Shown piece after piece: positions 28,190 through 39,359 of a stretch of 64,000 nucleotides of DNA. The notes under the pieces are model-generated. The model ran no database searches, was not told where the DNA came from, and worked only from the letters and a program-made list of their open reading frames with translations. The position numbers and the translations under genes are program-made. Within the stretch, counting starts at the first letter, position 1; each line of letters starts with the position of its first letter. This DNA comes from Sphaerobacter sp. (lineage in GTDB: Bacteria > Chloroflexota > Chloroflexia > Thermomicrobiales > Thermomicrobiaceae): the NCBI GenBank assembly GCA_029961075.1, contig JASBVL010000008.1, positions 44,026 through 108,025 of the forward strand, in the 5' to 3' direction.

Positions 28190-28855
28190 GTGACCATGCC
28201 CTGCGACCTTCTCGCCACCGTGCCGGGACGGCAGACCGCGCTCCGTGAGCGCCAGCGCCAGCTTGAGGCGGCCATCGACGACCGGCGCCACGAGCTGCAG
28301 GCGCTGGGCGTGGAGCTGGCCGCGATGGGCGGCCACCCGCACCTGGGCGCGGCCTATGAGGCGACGCGGACGAGGCTCGATGCGCTGTCGGACGAGCTCG
28401 CCGGCCTGAGGGCGGAGCTCACCAGGGACCCGACCCTGCTTGAGGCGCTCGACCGGTACGCCGAACGCATCCGGCTGGGGGAGTCAGTCGCGCCGCGGGC
28501 GCACCTCCGCCGGCCGCACGAGCCGGTCTCGGAGCCGCAATTGCGGGCCGCGGGTCTCGCGGAGCTGTGGGCCGCGCTGAGCATCGGGGTCATGTTGGTC
28601 GGCGTCGTCGCGCTGTCCTACTTCGCGCGTCAATACCTGGTGATCGGGCTCATCTACGCGGTGGTGCTCTTCGTCGTGATCGAGGCGGGCTTCCGTGGCC
28701 GCATCGGCAGGCTCATCGCTGGGGTCACGGTCGTGCTGGCGATCGTCTCCGCGGCCGTGCTCCTCTACGCGTTCTTCTGGCCGATCGCGGTCGCGCTCAT
28801 CATCCTGCTCGGGCTCTATATCCTGGGCGCCAACCTCCGCGAGCTGCGGCGGTAG
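28190..28855 (+). CDS. Coiled-coil/membrane protein, rear part of the same broken gene
   Basis: The 221 residues start with a coiled coil (LRERQRQLEAAIDDRRHELQ) and end with three to four membrane helices (LAELWAALSIGVMLVGVVAL onward). The frame is open upstream through a TAG at 28172-28174 into MYNRGGTVRRAWYDPVG, the expected continuation of the Vps62-like protein; TAG would be TGG (Trp) in an intact gene. So the full protein of about 610 residues would be a Vps62-like domain tethered to the membrane. If the break is real, GTG at 28190 could still start a shorter product. Confidence 0.65.
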   Translation: MTMPCDLLATVPGRQTALRERQRQLEAAIDDRRHELQALGVELAAMGGHPHLGAAYEATRTRLDALSDELAGLRAELTRDPTLLEALDRYAERIRLGESVAPRAHLRRPHEPVSEPQLRAAGLAELWAALSIGVMLVGVVALSYFARQYLVIGLIYAVVLFVVIEAGFRGRIGRLIAGVTVVLAIVSAAVLLYAFFWPIAVALIILLGLYILGANLRELRR

Positions 28856-30048
28856 CCGCGCCGGGCGCGGGCAGCAGCCCGCGTCGCTGTGCCCGGCGGC
28901 GCCCCGGTGGGGGTTGTGCCGGCCTGGTCCGCGAACGCCCTCGCCAGTGCGATCACGTCCGCCTCGGACCAGCCGGGGGGAGCAGCGCTGTTCACCGAGA
29001 GGGCATAGCGGCGCCGCTGATCCTCCCAGAGCGCGATCCGGGGCCAGCCCTGCCGGGGATCTTGCTGCCAGAACCCGCGGAAGCCCGGCCCCGCGAAGGG
29101 GTGGACTCCCGAGCCGGGGAGGTGCAGGGACCCGCCCAGGGGCGCGATGTCGACCGTCAGGACCAGCGACTGCGGCCCGACCAGGATGACCTGCGCCCGC
29201 CCCGCGCCGGCGCTCTCCCGGCTACTCACCGTCAGACGTCCGATCGGGAGATCGATGACAGACGGCACCGGGGGCAGGCTCCCCGCGGCGGGTGGCAGGT
29301 CGGAGGTCCCCGGCTCGGCGAAGTGGGCGTCATCGATCGCGGCGGCCGTGGTCTCCTCCCAGGTCGTGAAGGCCAAGCGGTACATCGGGTGGGCTGCCCG
29401 GCGGGCGTCGTGGACCATCACCTGCCAGCGGAGCAGGCGATCCCGCGCGGTGTCGATGGTGAGCTCGAGGGTGATCGCCGTGGCCCGCGCGCCCAGGGCG
29501 TCCTCCAGCGCGGCGCGCTCGATCGGGGAGAAGCCATCGGTGATATCCGCGGTGATGACGTGCGTCGTCCCCTGGCGTGCTTCGGCGACGTTCTCGGGCT
29601 TGGCCAGCGCGAGCTGTGCGCGCAGCGCCATCTGCTCGGTGCCATCCGGCAGCGTCCGCTGCCAGACCTCGGTGATCGACCGCCGCGGGCGGGCGGTGAT
29701 CGGGATCTGCACCTCCGCCTCAACGACGATGTGGCGCCCGCGACCCGGCGCCGGTGGGATCAGCAGGCGCTCGGCCACGGCGACGGCCGGCGACTCAGGC
29801 GATGGCCAGGGCTGGCTGCCGAGGGCGGCCACTACGGCCATGGTGGCGACGAGCGCCACGACCAATGCCGCGACGGCCCTCGCGCGCATGCCCGGCGCGG
29901 CCAACGCCGCCCCGTACCGGGCGCGCGCCGCGTGATGCCGGGCAAGCTGACGCAGGTGCCGCTGCCGGATGGCCTCGGGGAGGGTGGCGGTGCCCAGAAC
30001 CCGAGAGAGCATCGCGTCGTCGAGCCGATCCTGCCGCTGCTCACACAT
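28816..30048 (-). CDS. Membrane-anchored partner of ECF sigma factor (putative anti-sigma)
   Basis: The 410-residue protein has a 60-residue basic cytosolic N-terminus, one membrane helix (VAALVVALVATMAVVAALG) and a large external domain of beta-strand character (HIVVEAEVQIPITA, HVITADITDGFSP). This is the topology of anti-sigma regulators, although no zinc HxxxCxxC motif is present. The ATG overlaps the sigma gene by eight bases, strong evidence of paired function. The 3' end overlaps the convergent membrane gene by 40 bases. The external ligand is unknown. Confidence 0.72.
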   Translation of the reverse strand: MCEQRQDRLDDAMLSRVLGTATLPEAIRQRHLRQLARHHAARARYGAALAAPGMRARAVAALVVALVATMAVVAALGSQPWPSPESPAVAVAERLLIPPAPGRGRHIVVEAEVQIPITARPRRSITEVWQRTLPDGTEQMALRAQLALAKPENVAEARQGTTHVITADITDGFSPIERAALEDALGARATAITLELTIDTARDRLLRWQVMVHDARRAAHPMYRLAFTTWEETTAAAIDDAHFAEPGTSDLPPAAGSLPPVPSVIDLPIGRLTVSSRESAGAGRAQVILVGPQSLVLTVDIAPLGGSLHLPGSGVHPFAGPGFRGFWQQDPRQGWPRIALWEDQRRRYALSVNSAAPPGWSEADVIALARAFADQAGTTPTGAPPGTATRAAARARRGYRRSSRRLAPRI

Positions 30049-30619
30049 CGCTGGCCTCCATCTCCCGTGCCAGTCGCTGCCGTGCCCGGCTGAGGCGCAC
30101 CCGCGCAGCTCCCTCGGCGATGTGCAGTGCTTCCCCGATCTCGAGGCTGGAGAGCCCGGCGCTGTAGCGCAGCAGCAGCACCTCCTGGTCGTCGGGTGAG
30201 AGGCGTCGCAGCGCCGCCCGGACGCGCGCGGCGTCCTCCGACTCGACTACGGTCGTCAGCGGGTCGTCATGCACGGGCAGCGTCCGGAGCCGGGCGAGTG
30301 CGCGACCCAGGCGACGGTACGCACGCTGATGGTCCAGGATTCGATGCCGCACGATGGCGAAGAGCCAGTCGGCGAAGCTGCCGCGGTCCGGGTCGAGCCG
30401 TTCCAGTCCCTCGAGCGCACGGATCATCGTCTCGCTCACGATTTCAGCGGCAAGCGACGCGGAGCGTGTTCGCTTGAGCGCGTAGCGGTAGACTCGGTCC
30501 GCGTAGCGCTCATAGAGTTCCGCGCAACACTCAGGGTTCCGGCGCACGCTGGCGACCAGTTCAGCGTCGCTGAGCGCCGCTGTCGCCAGCGGCTCACGCT
30601 CGGGCGGGCAGGCGGGCAT
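30041..30619 (-). CDS. ECF-type RNA polymerase sigma-70 factor
   Basis: The 192-residue protein has sigma region 2 (ELYERYADRVYRYALKRTRS, then FADWLFAIVRHRILDHQRA) and region 4 (LRRLSPDDQEVLLLRYSAGL, then GEALHIAEGAARVRLSRARQ with the helix-turn-helix). It directs polymerase to a small regulon in response to an external signal passed by the overlapping downstream membrane gene. GTGGAGG lies nine bases before the ATG. The upstream sequence carries TGTAACAATTCC, resembling ECF -35 elements, so autoregulation is plausible. Confidence 0.92.
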   Translation of the reverse strand: MPACPPEREPLATAALSDAELVASVRRNPECCAELYERYADRVYRYALKRTRSASLAAEIVSETMIRALEGLERLDPDRGSFADWLFAIVRHRILDHQRAYRRLGRALARLRTLPVHDDPLTTVVESEDAARVRAALRRLSPDDQEVLLLRYSAGLSSLEIGEALHIAEGAARVRLSRARQRLAREMEASDV

Positions 30620-30662
30620 GCGAGCAGGCCTCCACTTACCAGAGAGTTCGCCGCAGATGGGG

Positions 30663-30672
30663 AATTGTTACA
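30663..30672 (-). promoter_or_regulatory. Possible ECF -35 element (TGTAACAATT)
   Basis: The AT-rich block TGTAACAATT on the minus strand lies 44 bases before the sigma gene's ATG. An AAC core is usual for ECF promoters, which are commonly autoregulated. No convincing -10 partner is seen. Confidence 0.3.
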
Positions 30673-31008
30673 GGAGCGGGACGATGCGCGAAGCGCAGCG
30701 CTCCACGGTGTTCGGAGGGGTAGGGGGCGAGTCATGGAGGTGGGCGCGTGGGAGCGGACGCGGCGCCCGCTCGCTGTCGGCGGGCGGTCGGCGTTCACGA
30801 CATATCCCAGGAGCCGAGAACCCGAGGACCCCCACCGAGGCCCCGGCGCTGGTGCCCTCCGGGGCACGCGGGGTGGGCAAAGGGGCCGGCCCGCCGTGAC
30901 CGTGGGGCGATCATGGCGGCGCGGGACGTTGCCTCGGGGTGGACGTGGAGGGGGCCGGCGTGGCGCGGTGCCGCCGTGCCGGGCACGGCGCGCGTCAGCC
31001 TAGATGCG
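30673..31008. other. Intergenic between sigma factor and cox cluster
   Basis: No gene recognised. Near the end of the XdhC gene, arms CGCCGTGCC and GGCACGGCG at 30972-30990 make a palindrome that may help terminate the cox transcript, although its single-base centre means a few pairs must open to form a loop. Confidence 0.4.
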
Positions 31009-32049
31009 TCACTGCCCCAAGAACTGCGCAGGGTCGGCGGCGAACTTGCGGCGGCAGGCGGGGCAGCAGAAGTAGTAGCGGGTGCCCTGGTAGTCGTAGG
31101 TGTGGCGGGCGGTGGCGATCTCGACCGTCATGCCGCAGACCGGGTCGACCGCCTCGGCGGGCTGGGGTGACGCCGCGTCGGCGAGCACCGGCGTCGGGGC
31201 CGGGGCGGCCGCGGGCGCGAGCGTGCCGCGCCTGGCGATGACCTCGGCGAGGATGCTGACCGCGATCTCCTCCGGGGCCGTGGCTGCGATGTCCAGCCCG
31301 GCCGGCGCCTTGACCCGCGCCAGCAGTTCCTCCGGGACGCCGCCCGCCCGCAGCGTGTCGCGCATGACCGCGAAGCGGCGGTGGCTGGCCACGAGCCCGA
31401 CGAAGCCGACTCCGGCCCGGAGCGCCCGCTCGACCGCGTCTTCGTCGTACACCCCCATCGTCGCCACGATGGCGACGGCCGGGCCGGGGGCGAGCACGTG
31501 ATCGAGATTCAGGTGGTCGAGGACGAGCGTGGCCTCGGGCGGGGCGGTGTCGGCGCCCTCCGGGCGGACGGCGATCACCCGGTAGCCCATGACGTGTCCC
31601 AGCCGCACGAGCGCGTCCGCGACCGGGCTCTCGCCGATGACGAACAACTGGAGCGGGGGCAGGAACGGCTCGAGGAAGACCTCCAGCGCGCCGCCGCTGT
31701 GGCAGGTGAGCGGTGCGGCGACCACCTCCGGGCGGCCGCTGGCCCCGCCGCCGTCCGGGCTGAGCCGCAGGATGCGCGGCTGGCCCGTGGTCAGGGTCTC
31801 CAGGGCCTGGCGGACCACGGTCGGCTGCGCGCAGCTCCCGCCGACCCAGCCGAACAGGGCGCCGTCCGGGGTGATGATCCCCTTCGCGCCCGGGCGCGCC
31901 GAGCTGGGGCGCTGGCTCCAGACGACGGTCGCCAGAACGAAGGGCGCGCCCGCCTCCTTCAACGCCGCGGCCCGGGCGAAGATGTCGTCGCTCAGCCGGC
32001 CGAGGGCCGCGGTGGTCGTGTCGGCGGCCAGGTTGCCATGCTCCATCAT
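31009..32049 (-). CDS. XdhC/CoxI-family maturation protein with C-terminal YHS domain
   Basis: The 346-residue protein begins with the XdhC_CoxI domain (FVLATVVWSQRPSSARPGAK, FGWVGGSCAQPTVVRQAL). A Rossmann domain follows (LQLFVIGESPVADALVRLGH, VAIVATMGVYDEDAVERAL). XdhC proteins bind molybdenum cofactor, help sulfurate it and insert it into xanthine-oxidase-family enzymes. The last 46 residues are a YHS metal-binding domain (VDPVCGMTVEIATARHTYDY, YYFCCPACRRKFAADP). It sits 67 bases behind coxL. Start at the first of two adjacent ATGs, after GGGGAGCGGG. Confidence 0.9.
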   Translation of the reverse strand: MMEHGNLAADTTTAALGRLSDDIFARAAALKEAGAPFVLATVVWSQRPSSARPGAKGIITPDGALFGWVGGSCAQPTVVRQALETLTTGQPRILRLSPDGGGASGRPEVVAAPLTCHSGGALEVFLEPFLPPLQLFVIGESPVADALVRLGHVMGYRVIAVRPEGADTAPPEATLVLDHLNLDHVLAPGPAVAIVATMGVYDEDAVERALRAGVGFVGLVASHRRFAVMRDTLRAGGVPEELLARVKAPAGLDIAATAPEEIAVSILAEVIARRGTLAPAAAPAPTPVLADAASPQPAEAVDPVCGMTVEIATARHTYDYQGTRYYFCCPACRRKFAADPAQFLGQ

Positions 32050-32116
32050 CTCGGTCCCGCTCCCCGACAGTGGAGGGGGTGCCGCATCGCGCCGCGGCAC
32101 CCCACGCCGCCCGGCG

Positions 32117-34473
<2,357 letters not shown>

Positions 34474-34476
34474 CGA

Positions 34477-34989
<513 letters not shown>

Positions 34990-35013
34990 GGCTCAACGCT
35001 CCTCCCACTGCGC

Positions 35014-35886
35014 TCAGGCGGCCCGCGCGCGCTCGAGCGCGCGGCGCAGGGCACGCGCCGTGACGGTGCGGGCCACCGCCCGCTTGTAGTCGGCCGGGCC
35101 GCGCAGGTCGCTTGATGGGTCGCACTCCTGGCTCGCGAGCTGCGCGGCGGCGCGGATGGCGTCCTCGGTCGGCTCCTGGCCCAGGAGCGCGGCCTCCGCC
35201 TGGGTGGCACGCATCGGCTTGTAGTTGACATTCGTCAGGCCGATGCGGACGGCGGCCACCCGGCCGTCGTCGTCCAGGGTGAGGTGGGCCGCGGCCCCGG
35301 CGATGGCGTAGTCGCCGACCTTGCGCTCGAACTTGACGTAGGCGCCGCCGGAGCGCGGTGCGGGGCGGGGGATACGGATAGCCGTCAGGATCTCGTCCGG
35401 CTCGAGGGCGGTCGTGAAGGTATCGACGAAGAAGTCGTCGATGGGGATGGTGCGCTCGCCGGTGGGGCCGGTGGCGGTGAGCTCCGCGCCCAGGGCGAGC
35501 ATCGTCGCGGGGTGGTCATTGGCCGGGTCGGCATGGGCGAGGTTGCCGCCGACCGTGGCCAGGTTGCGCACCAACGGGTCAGCCACCACCAGGGCGGTGT
35601 CGAGCAGGATCGGGTAGGTCGTGGCGACGACGGCGGCCTGCTCGAGATCGGCTTCGCGGGCGAGGGCGCCGATGACGAGCTGCCCGTCCTGCTCCCGCAC
35701 GCCGTCGAGGCCGGGGACGCGGTTGAGGTCGACGATGACGGCGGGCTCGGCCAGGCGGAACTTCATCATTGGGATGAGGCTCTGGCCACCGGCGAGCAGC
35801 TTGGCGTCGAAGCCGTGGGCGCCGAGCAGCCCGATGGCTTCCGCGAGCGAGCGTGGGGCGTGGTAGTCAAACGGGCCGGGGATCAT
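35014..35886 (-). CDS. coxM: CO dehydrogenase medium FAD-binding subunit
   Basis: The 290-residue flavoprotein passes electrons from CoxS to the respiratory chain. FAD contacts are visible in AGGQSLIPMMKFRL and TVGGNLAHADPANDHPA, and the C-terminal CO-dehydrogenase flavoprotein domain holds YVKFERKVGDYAIAGAAAH. The ATG at 35886 follows GAGAGGAG; the in-frame ATG at 35940 gives a basic extension not typical of the family. First gene of the cox transcript. Confidence 0.93.
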   Translation of the reverse strand: MIPGPFDYHAPRSLAEAIGLLGAHGFDAKLLAGGQSLIPMMKFRLAEPAVIVDLNRVPGLDGVREQDGQLVIGALAREADLEQAAVVATTYPILLDTALVVADPLVRNLATVGGNLAHADPANDHPATMLALGAELTATGPTGERTIPIDDFFVDTFTTALEPDEILTAIRIPRPAPRSGGAYVKFERKVGDYAIAGAAAHLTLDDDGRVAAVRIGLTNVNYKPMRATQAEAALLGQEPTEDAIRAAAQLASQECDPSSDLRGPADYKRAVARTVTARALRRALERARAA

Positions 35887-36388
35887 GCGTGACCGACTCC
35901 TCTCGCAGGGCGGCGGGCGCGGCCGCACGACATATCCCATTAGCTAGTCATACCGAGCCACTCACCCCATATGTAGACGGACACCCTGCCAGCGGCTAGC
36001 CCCGCTTCGGGTGAACCTGGGCCCCCGAACGGAGGGGACGATCCCCTCAAACGGGGGCATCGCCTGACCACCGGGGATCCGCTGACGTCACGGCGCACGG
36101 TCCGGGATGGAGACCCTGCTCACGCTGATGCCGCGAGTTCCGTGCCGCGACGGCAGCCGTGGGCGAGACCGGGCCGGGCGTCCGACCCTCGGCACCCGCG
36201 GTGGCCCGCTCGATCAATTTCCGGTGTACGAGCGCCGGTGCGGTCGCAGCCGGGCCGGCCAGGCGAACGGCACCCCACGTCGCGCCTGCGCCATCCGGTT
36301 CACACCTTCTGCCCCGCACGGCGCCCTGTTCGCAGCGCGCTGTCAGTGGCACGACCGCTTGACGGCGAGCAACGGCGGTACTATCATG
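35887..36388. other. Divergent intergenic region between cox and ArsR-rhodanese operons
   Basis: About 500 bases without a credible gene. The part nearest coxM is AT-richer (CATATCCCATTAGCTAGTC, then CATATGTAG) and probably holds the cox promoter, but no clear -35/-10 pair stands out. Several short G/C palindromes occur near 36,030-36,060. Confidence 0.45.
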
Positions 36389-36406
36389 ATCAATAGATAT
36401 TTTGAT
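36389..36406. promoter_or_regulatory. AT-rich inverted repeat ATCAA-N8-TTGAT, ArsR-type operator candidate
   Basis: An AT-rich island in G/C-rich DNA contains perfect 5-base arms around TAGATATT, 28 bases before the ATG of the ArsR-rhodanese gene. ArsR/SmtB repressors bind AT-rich imperfect inverted repeats that overlap their own promoters, so autoregulation is likely. Confidence 0.55.
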
Positions 36407-36433
36407 TAGTGTCCGTGCACAGGGAGCGAGCGG

Positions 36434-37141
36434 ATGGGGCACCGGGCCTTCAAGGACCGCCTGTACAGCGAGTTCGCGACCATCGCCAAGGCGCTCGCCA
36501 ACCCCCACCGGTTGGAGTTGCTCGACCTGCTGGCGCAGGGCGCCCGGAGCGTCGAGGACCTGGCCCGGGAGGCCGACCTCACCCTGGCGAACGCCTCGGC
36601 CCACCTGCAGGTACTGCGGCGCGCCCGGCTCGTGGAGCGCGAGAAGCGCGGCCTCAACGTCGTCTACCGGCTGGCGGACCCGGCGGTCTTCACCCTCTGG
36701 CGCACCCTGCGCGATGTCGGCACCGCCCGCCTCGCCGAGATCGATCGACTCGTCGCTACCTACATCTCCGAGCGGCAGTCGCTGGAGGCGATCGACCGCG
36801 ACGAACTCCAGCGCCGCCTCGTGGCGGGCAGCGTCCAGGTCATCGACGTCCGCCCGGCCCTCGAGTACCGGCAGGGCCACATCGCCGGCGCGCGGTCGAT
36901 CCCGGTTACCGAGCTGGCCCGCCGGCTCGCGGAGCTGCCGCGCGACCGCGAGATCGTCGCCTACTGTCGCGGACCGTACTGCGTCTACGCCGACGAGGCC
37001 GTGAGCCTCCTGCGCCGCCACGGCTTCCGCGCACGGCGGCTACGCGACGGCTTCCCGGAGTGGCGCGCGGCCGGGTATCCCGTCGAGGTCTCCGGGGAGA
37101 CTCCGGCTCGCGGACGGCACCGGCCCACGCCCCGCACGTGA
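36434..37141 (+). CDS. ArsR-family regulator fused to a rhodanese domain
   Basis: Residues 1-95 form a winged helix of the ArsR/SmtB family (AKALANPHRLELLDLLAQGA, LTLANASAHLQVLRRARLVE). Residues 115-220 are a single rhodanese domain with VIDVRPALEYRQGHIAGARS and the active loop YCRGPYCVYADEAV, in which the first Cys is the persulfide-carrying nucleophile. Such fusions are thought to sense or handle sulfane sulfur. It is first in an operon with a persulfide-dioxygenase-like MBL enzyme and an MFS carrier, and lies just behind an AT-rich inverted repeat. GGGAGCG precedes the ATG. Confidence 0.93.
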   Translation: MGHRAFKDRLYSEFATIAKALANPHRLELLDLLAQGARSVEDLAREADLTLANASAHLQVLRRARLVEREKRGLNVVYRLADPAVFTLWRTLRDVGTARLAEIDRLVATYISERQSLEAIDRDELQRRLVAGSVQVIDVRPALEYRQGHIAGARSIPVTELARRLAELPRDREIVAYCRGPYCVYADEAVSLLRRHGFRARRLRDGFPEWRAAGYPVEVSGETPARGRHRPTPRT

Positions 37142-37171
37142 GGCACGACACAGCGAACGGAGACTCCCCCA

Positions 37172-37936
37172 ATGCTGTTCCGACAGTACCTGCAACCGGA
37201 GACCGGCTGCGCCTCGTACCTGTTCGGCTGCACGGGGACGGCACGGGCCGTGGCAGTGGATGTCCTGCCCAACGCCGTCCGTCCCATGCTCGACATCCTG
37301 GACCTGAGCGGGATGCACTGCGTCGCCGTGGTCGAGACGCATCTGCAGGCCGATCATGTCTCGGCGGGGCGCGACCTCGCGGCCCGCACCGGCGCACCGT
37401 ACGTCGCCCACCACGCCGCGCCGCTGGCGTTCCCGTTCGCGGCCGCCCACAACGGCGACCGCATCGATGCCGGCAACGTCCAGGTGACCATCTGGGAGAC
37501 CCCCGGCCACTCCGACGACTCACTCGCGCTGCTCGTGACCGATCGCACGCGCGCCGATGAGCCCTGGGTGGTCCTCACCGGCGACACGCTGCTGGTCGGC
37601 GATGCCGGCCGGCCCGATCTCCATGGTGAGGCGAACGCGGCGCAGCTCGCCAGCATGCTCTATGACAGCCTGCAGCGGCTTTCGGCGCTGCCCGACTACG
37701 TCGCGGTCTACCCGTCGCACTTCGCCGGCTCGGTCTGCGGGCGCGCCCTCAGCGCGACTCCGGCCTCGACCATCGGCTTCGAGCGCCGACACAACGCCGC
37801 CCTGGCACCCCGCACACGAGAGGAGTTGATCCGCTTCATGCTGCACGACCTACCCGAGGAACCCCCCGACTTCGCCCGCATGCGCCTGGTCAATCGGGGA
37901 CTTCCGCCGGCCGCCACCGTGCCAACGACCGCCTGA
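37172..37936 (+). CDS. MBL-fold hydrolase, persulfide-dioxygenase-like (ETHE1-related)
   Basis: The 254-residue protein resembles glyoxalase II/ETHE1 enzymes that oxidise glutathione-type persulfides. The metal motif reads ETHLQADHVSAG, so the second His of THxHxDH is Gln. TPGHSDDSLALLV, LTGDTLLVGDAGRPDL and YPSHFAGSVCG supply the remaining His and Asp ligands. ETHE1-type enzymes use one iron bound by His-His-Asp, and those ligands appear kept. It follows the ArsR-rhodanese gene by 30 bases. A role in removing sulfane sulfur is inferred from both sequence and neighbours. Confidence 0.85.
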   Translation: MLFRQYLQPETGCASYLFGCTGTARAVAVDVLPNAVRPMLDILDLSGMHCVAVVETHLQADHVSAGRDLAARTGAPYVAHHAAPLAFPFAAAHNGDRIDAGNVQVTIWETPGHSDDSLALLVTDRTRADEPWVVLTGDTLLVGDAGRPDLHGEANAAQLASMLYDSLQRLSALPDYVAVYPSHFAGSVCGRALSATPASTIGFERRHNAALAPRTREELIRFMLHDLPEEPPDFARMRLVNRGLPPAATVPTTA

Positions 37937-37954
37937 TCGGAGCGGGAGCCGGAC

Positions 37955-39292
37955 GTGGGACCCGCGGAGCACGGTCCACCTCCACCTCCTCGGCTGGGAC
38001 TCCGCGCCAACTGGCGTCAGTTCACGCTGCTCGTCGTCATCAACGGGTTCGTCGGCAGCATGGTCGGCCTGGAGCGCGCCACCCTCCCGCTCCTGGCGGA
38101 GCACGATTTCGCCCTGGCCTCGCGCACGGCTATCCTCTCCTTCATCGTCAGCTTCGGCATCGTCAAGGCACTCACCAACCTGATCGCAGGCGTGGCCGGC
38201 GACCGGCTGGGGCGCCGATACGTCCTCATTGCCGGTTGGCTGGTCTGGCTGCCGGTCCCTATCCTCATCATGGTCGCCCCGAGCTGGGACTGGGTCGTGT
38301 TCGCCAACGTGTTGCTCGGGATCAATCAGGGGCTCTGCTGGTCGACGACCGTCATCATGAAGATCGACCTGGTCGGCCCAGCCCGGCGGGGTCTGGCGTT
38401 GGGGTTGAACGAGGCGGCGGGCTACCTGGCCGTGTCGGCGGCGGCGCTGGCCTCCGGCTACCTCGCCGCGGCCCACGGCCTGCGGCCAGCGCCCTACCTG
38501 CTCGGTATCGGCTTCGCCCTCGCCGGCCTGGCGCTCTCCGCCGGGTTCGCCCGGGAGTCGCACGGGCACGCCCGGTACGAGTCCCACCTGGTGGACGCGG
38601 CGGCCGGCGGGCCAGGGGTACCGGCACGCCGCCCGGCCTTCCTCCACGTCCTCCTGCTGACGAGCTGGCGCGAGCGCGCGCTCTCCGCCGCCAGCCAGGC
38701 CGGGCTGGTCAACAACCTGAACGACGGCATGGCCTGGGGGCTCCTGCCGCTCCTCTTCGCCGGCGCCGGGCTGCCGGTCGACCAGATCGGCCTGCTCGCC
38801 GCGGTCTATCCTGGCGTCTGGGGCGTCACGCAGCTCGGCACCGGCGCACTCTCCGACCGGCTCGGTCGCAAAGGGATGATCGTCGCCGGCATGTGGGTCC
38901 AGGCGGGTGCGATCTTCCTGCTCATCGCGCGTCCCGGCTTCGAACCGTGGCTCATCGCCCTGGCCCTGCTCGGCCTGGGCACGGCACTGGTCTATCCGAC
39001 GCTGCTGGCCGTGGTCTCGGACGTCGCCCACCCGGCGTGGCGGGCATCCGCCGTCGGCGTCTACCGCCTGTGGCGAGACAGCGGCTACGCCGTCGGCGCC
39101 CTGCTGGCCGGGTCCCTGGCTGACCGCCTGGGCGTCACCTGGGCCATCGGCGTCATCGGCGCCTTGACTTTCGTTGCCGGCCTCGTGGTCTTGACGCGCA
39201 TGTATGAGACCCTGCCGCCCAAGCCATCCAGCACCGGCGCGCCGACCGGGCCAGAGGGCGTCGAGACCAGGGTGTCGACACCATGGCTGTAG
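37955..39292 (+). CDS. MFS transporter
   Basis: The 445-residue protein has twelve predicted membrane helices. The MFS loop 2-3 motif appears as GVAGDRLGRRYVL and its repeat in the second half as GALSDRLGRKGMI. The GTG start is 18 bases behind the MBL gene, so it belongs to the ArsR-rhodanese operon and may export a sulfur compound or other oxidised product; the substrate is not evident. A polar tail of about 30 residues ends the protein. Confidence 0.88.
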   Translation: MGPAEHGPPPPPRLGLRANWRQFTLLVVINGFVGSMVGLERATLPLLAEHDFALASRTAILSFIVSFGIVKALTNLIAGVAGDRLGRRYVLIAGWLVWLPVPILIMVAPSWDWVVFANVLLGINQGLCWSTTVIMKIDLVGPARRGLALGLNEAAGYLAVSAAALASGYLAAAHGLRPAPYLLGIGFALAGLALSAGFARESHGHARYESHLVDAAAGGPGVPARRPAFLHVLLLTSWRERALSAASQAGLVNNLNDGMAWGLLPLLFAGAGLPVDQIGLLAAVYPGVWGVTQLGTGALSDRLGRKGMIVAGMWVQAGAIFLLIARPGFEPWLIALALLGLGTALVYPTLLAVVSDVAHPAWRASAVGVYRLWRDSGYAVGALLAGSLADRLGVTWAIGVIGALTFVAGLVVLTRMYETLPPKPSSTGAPTGPEGVETRVSTPWL

Positions 39293-39359
39293 GAGACGGC
39301 GGCGCAGCCCCAGGCAGCCGCGCGGCCGATCCAGCGCCGAGGGCACTGGTACCGAAACA

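Noticed and set aside
36001..36060. Small G/C palindromes as a terminator or riboswitch
   Set aside because: Stems are short (5-6 bp), no U-tract, and they lie between two divergent operons where a terminator is not expected; no riboswitch core recognised.
36107..36409. 100-codon plus-strand open frame ahead of the ArsR-rhodanese gene
   Set aside because: It runs through the AT-rich promoter/operator region and has no protein-like features.
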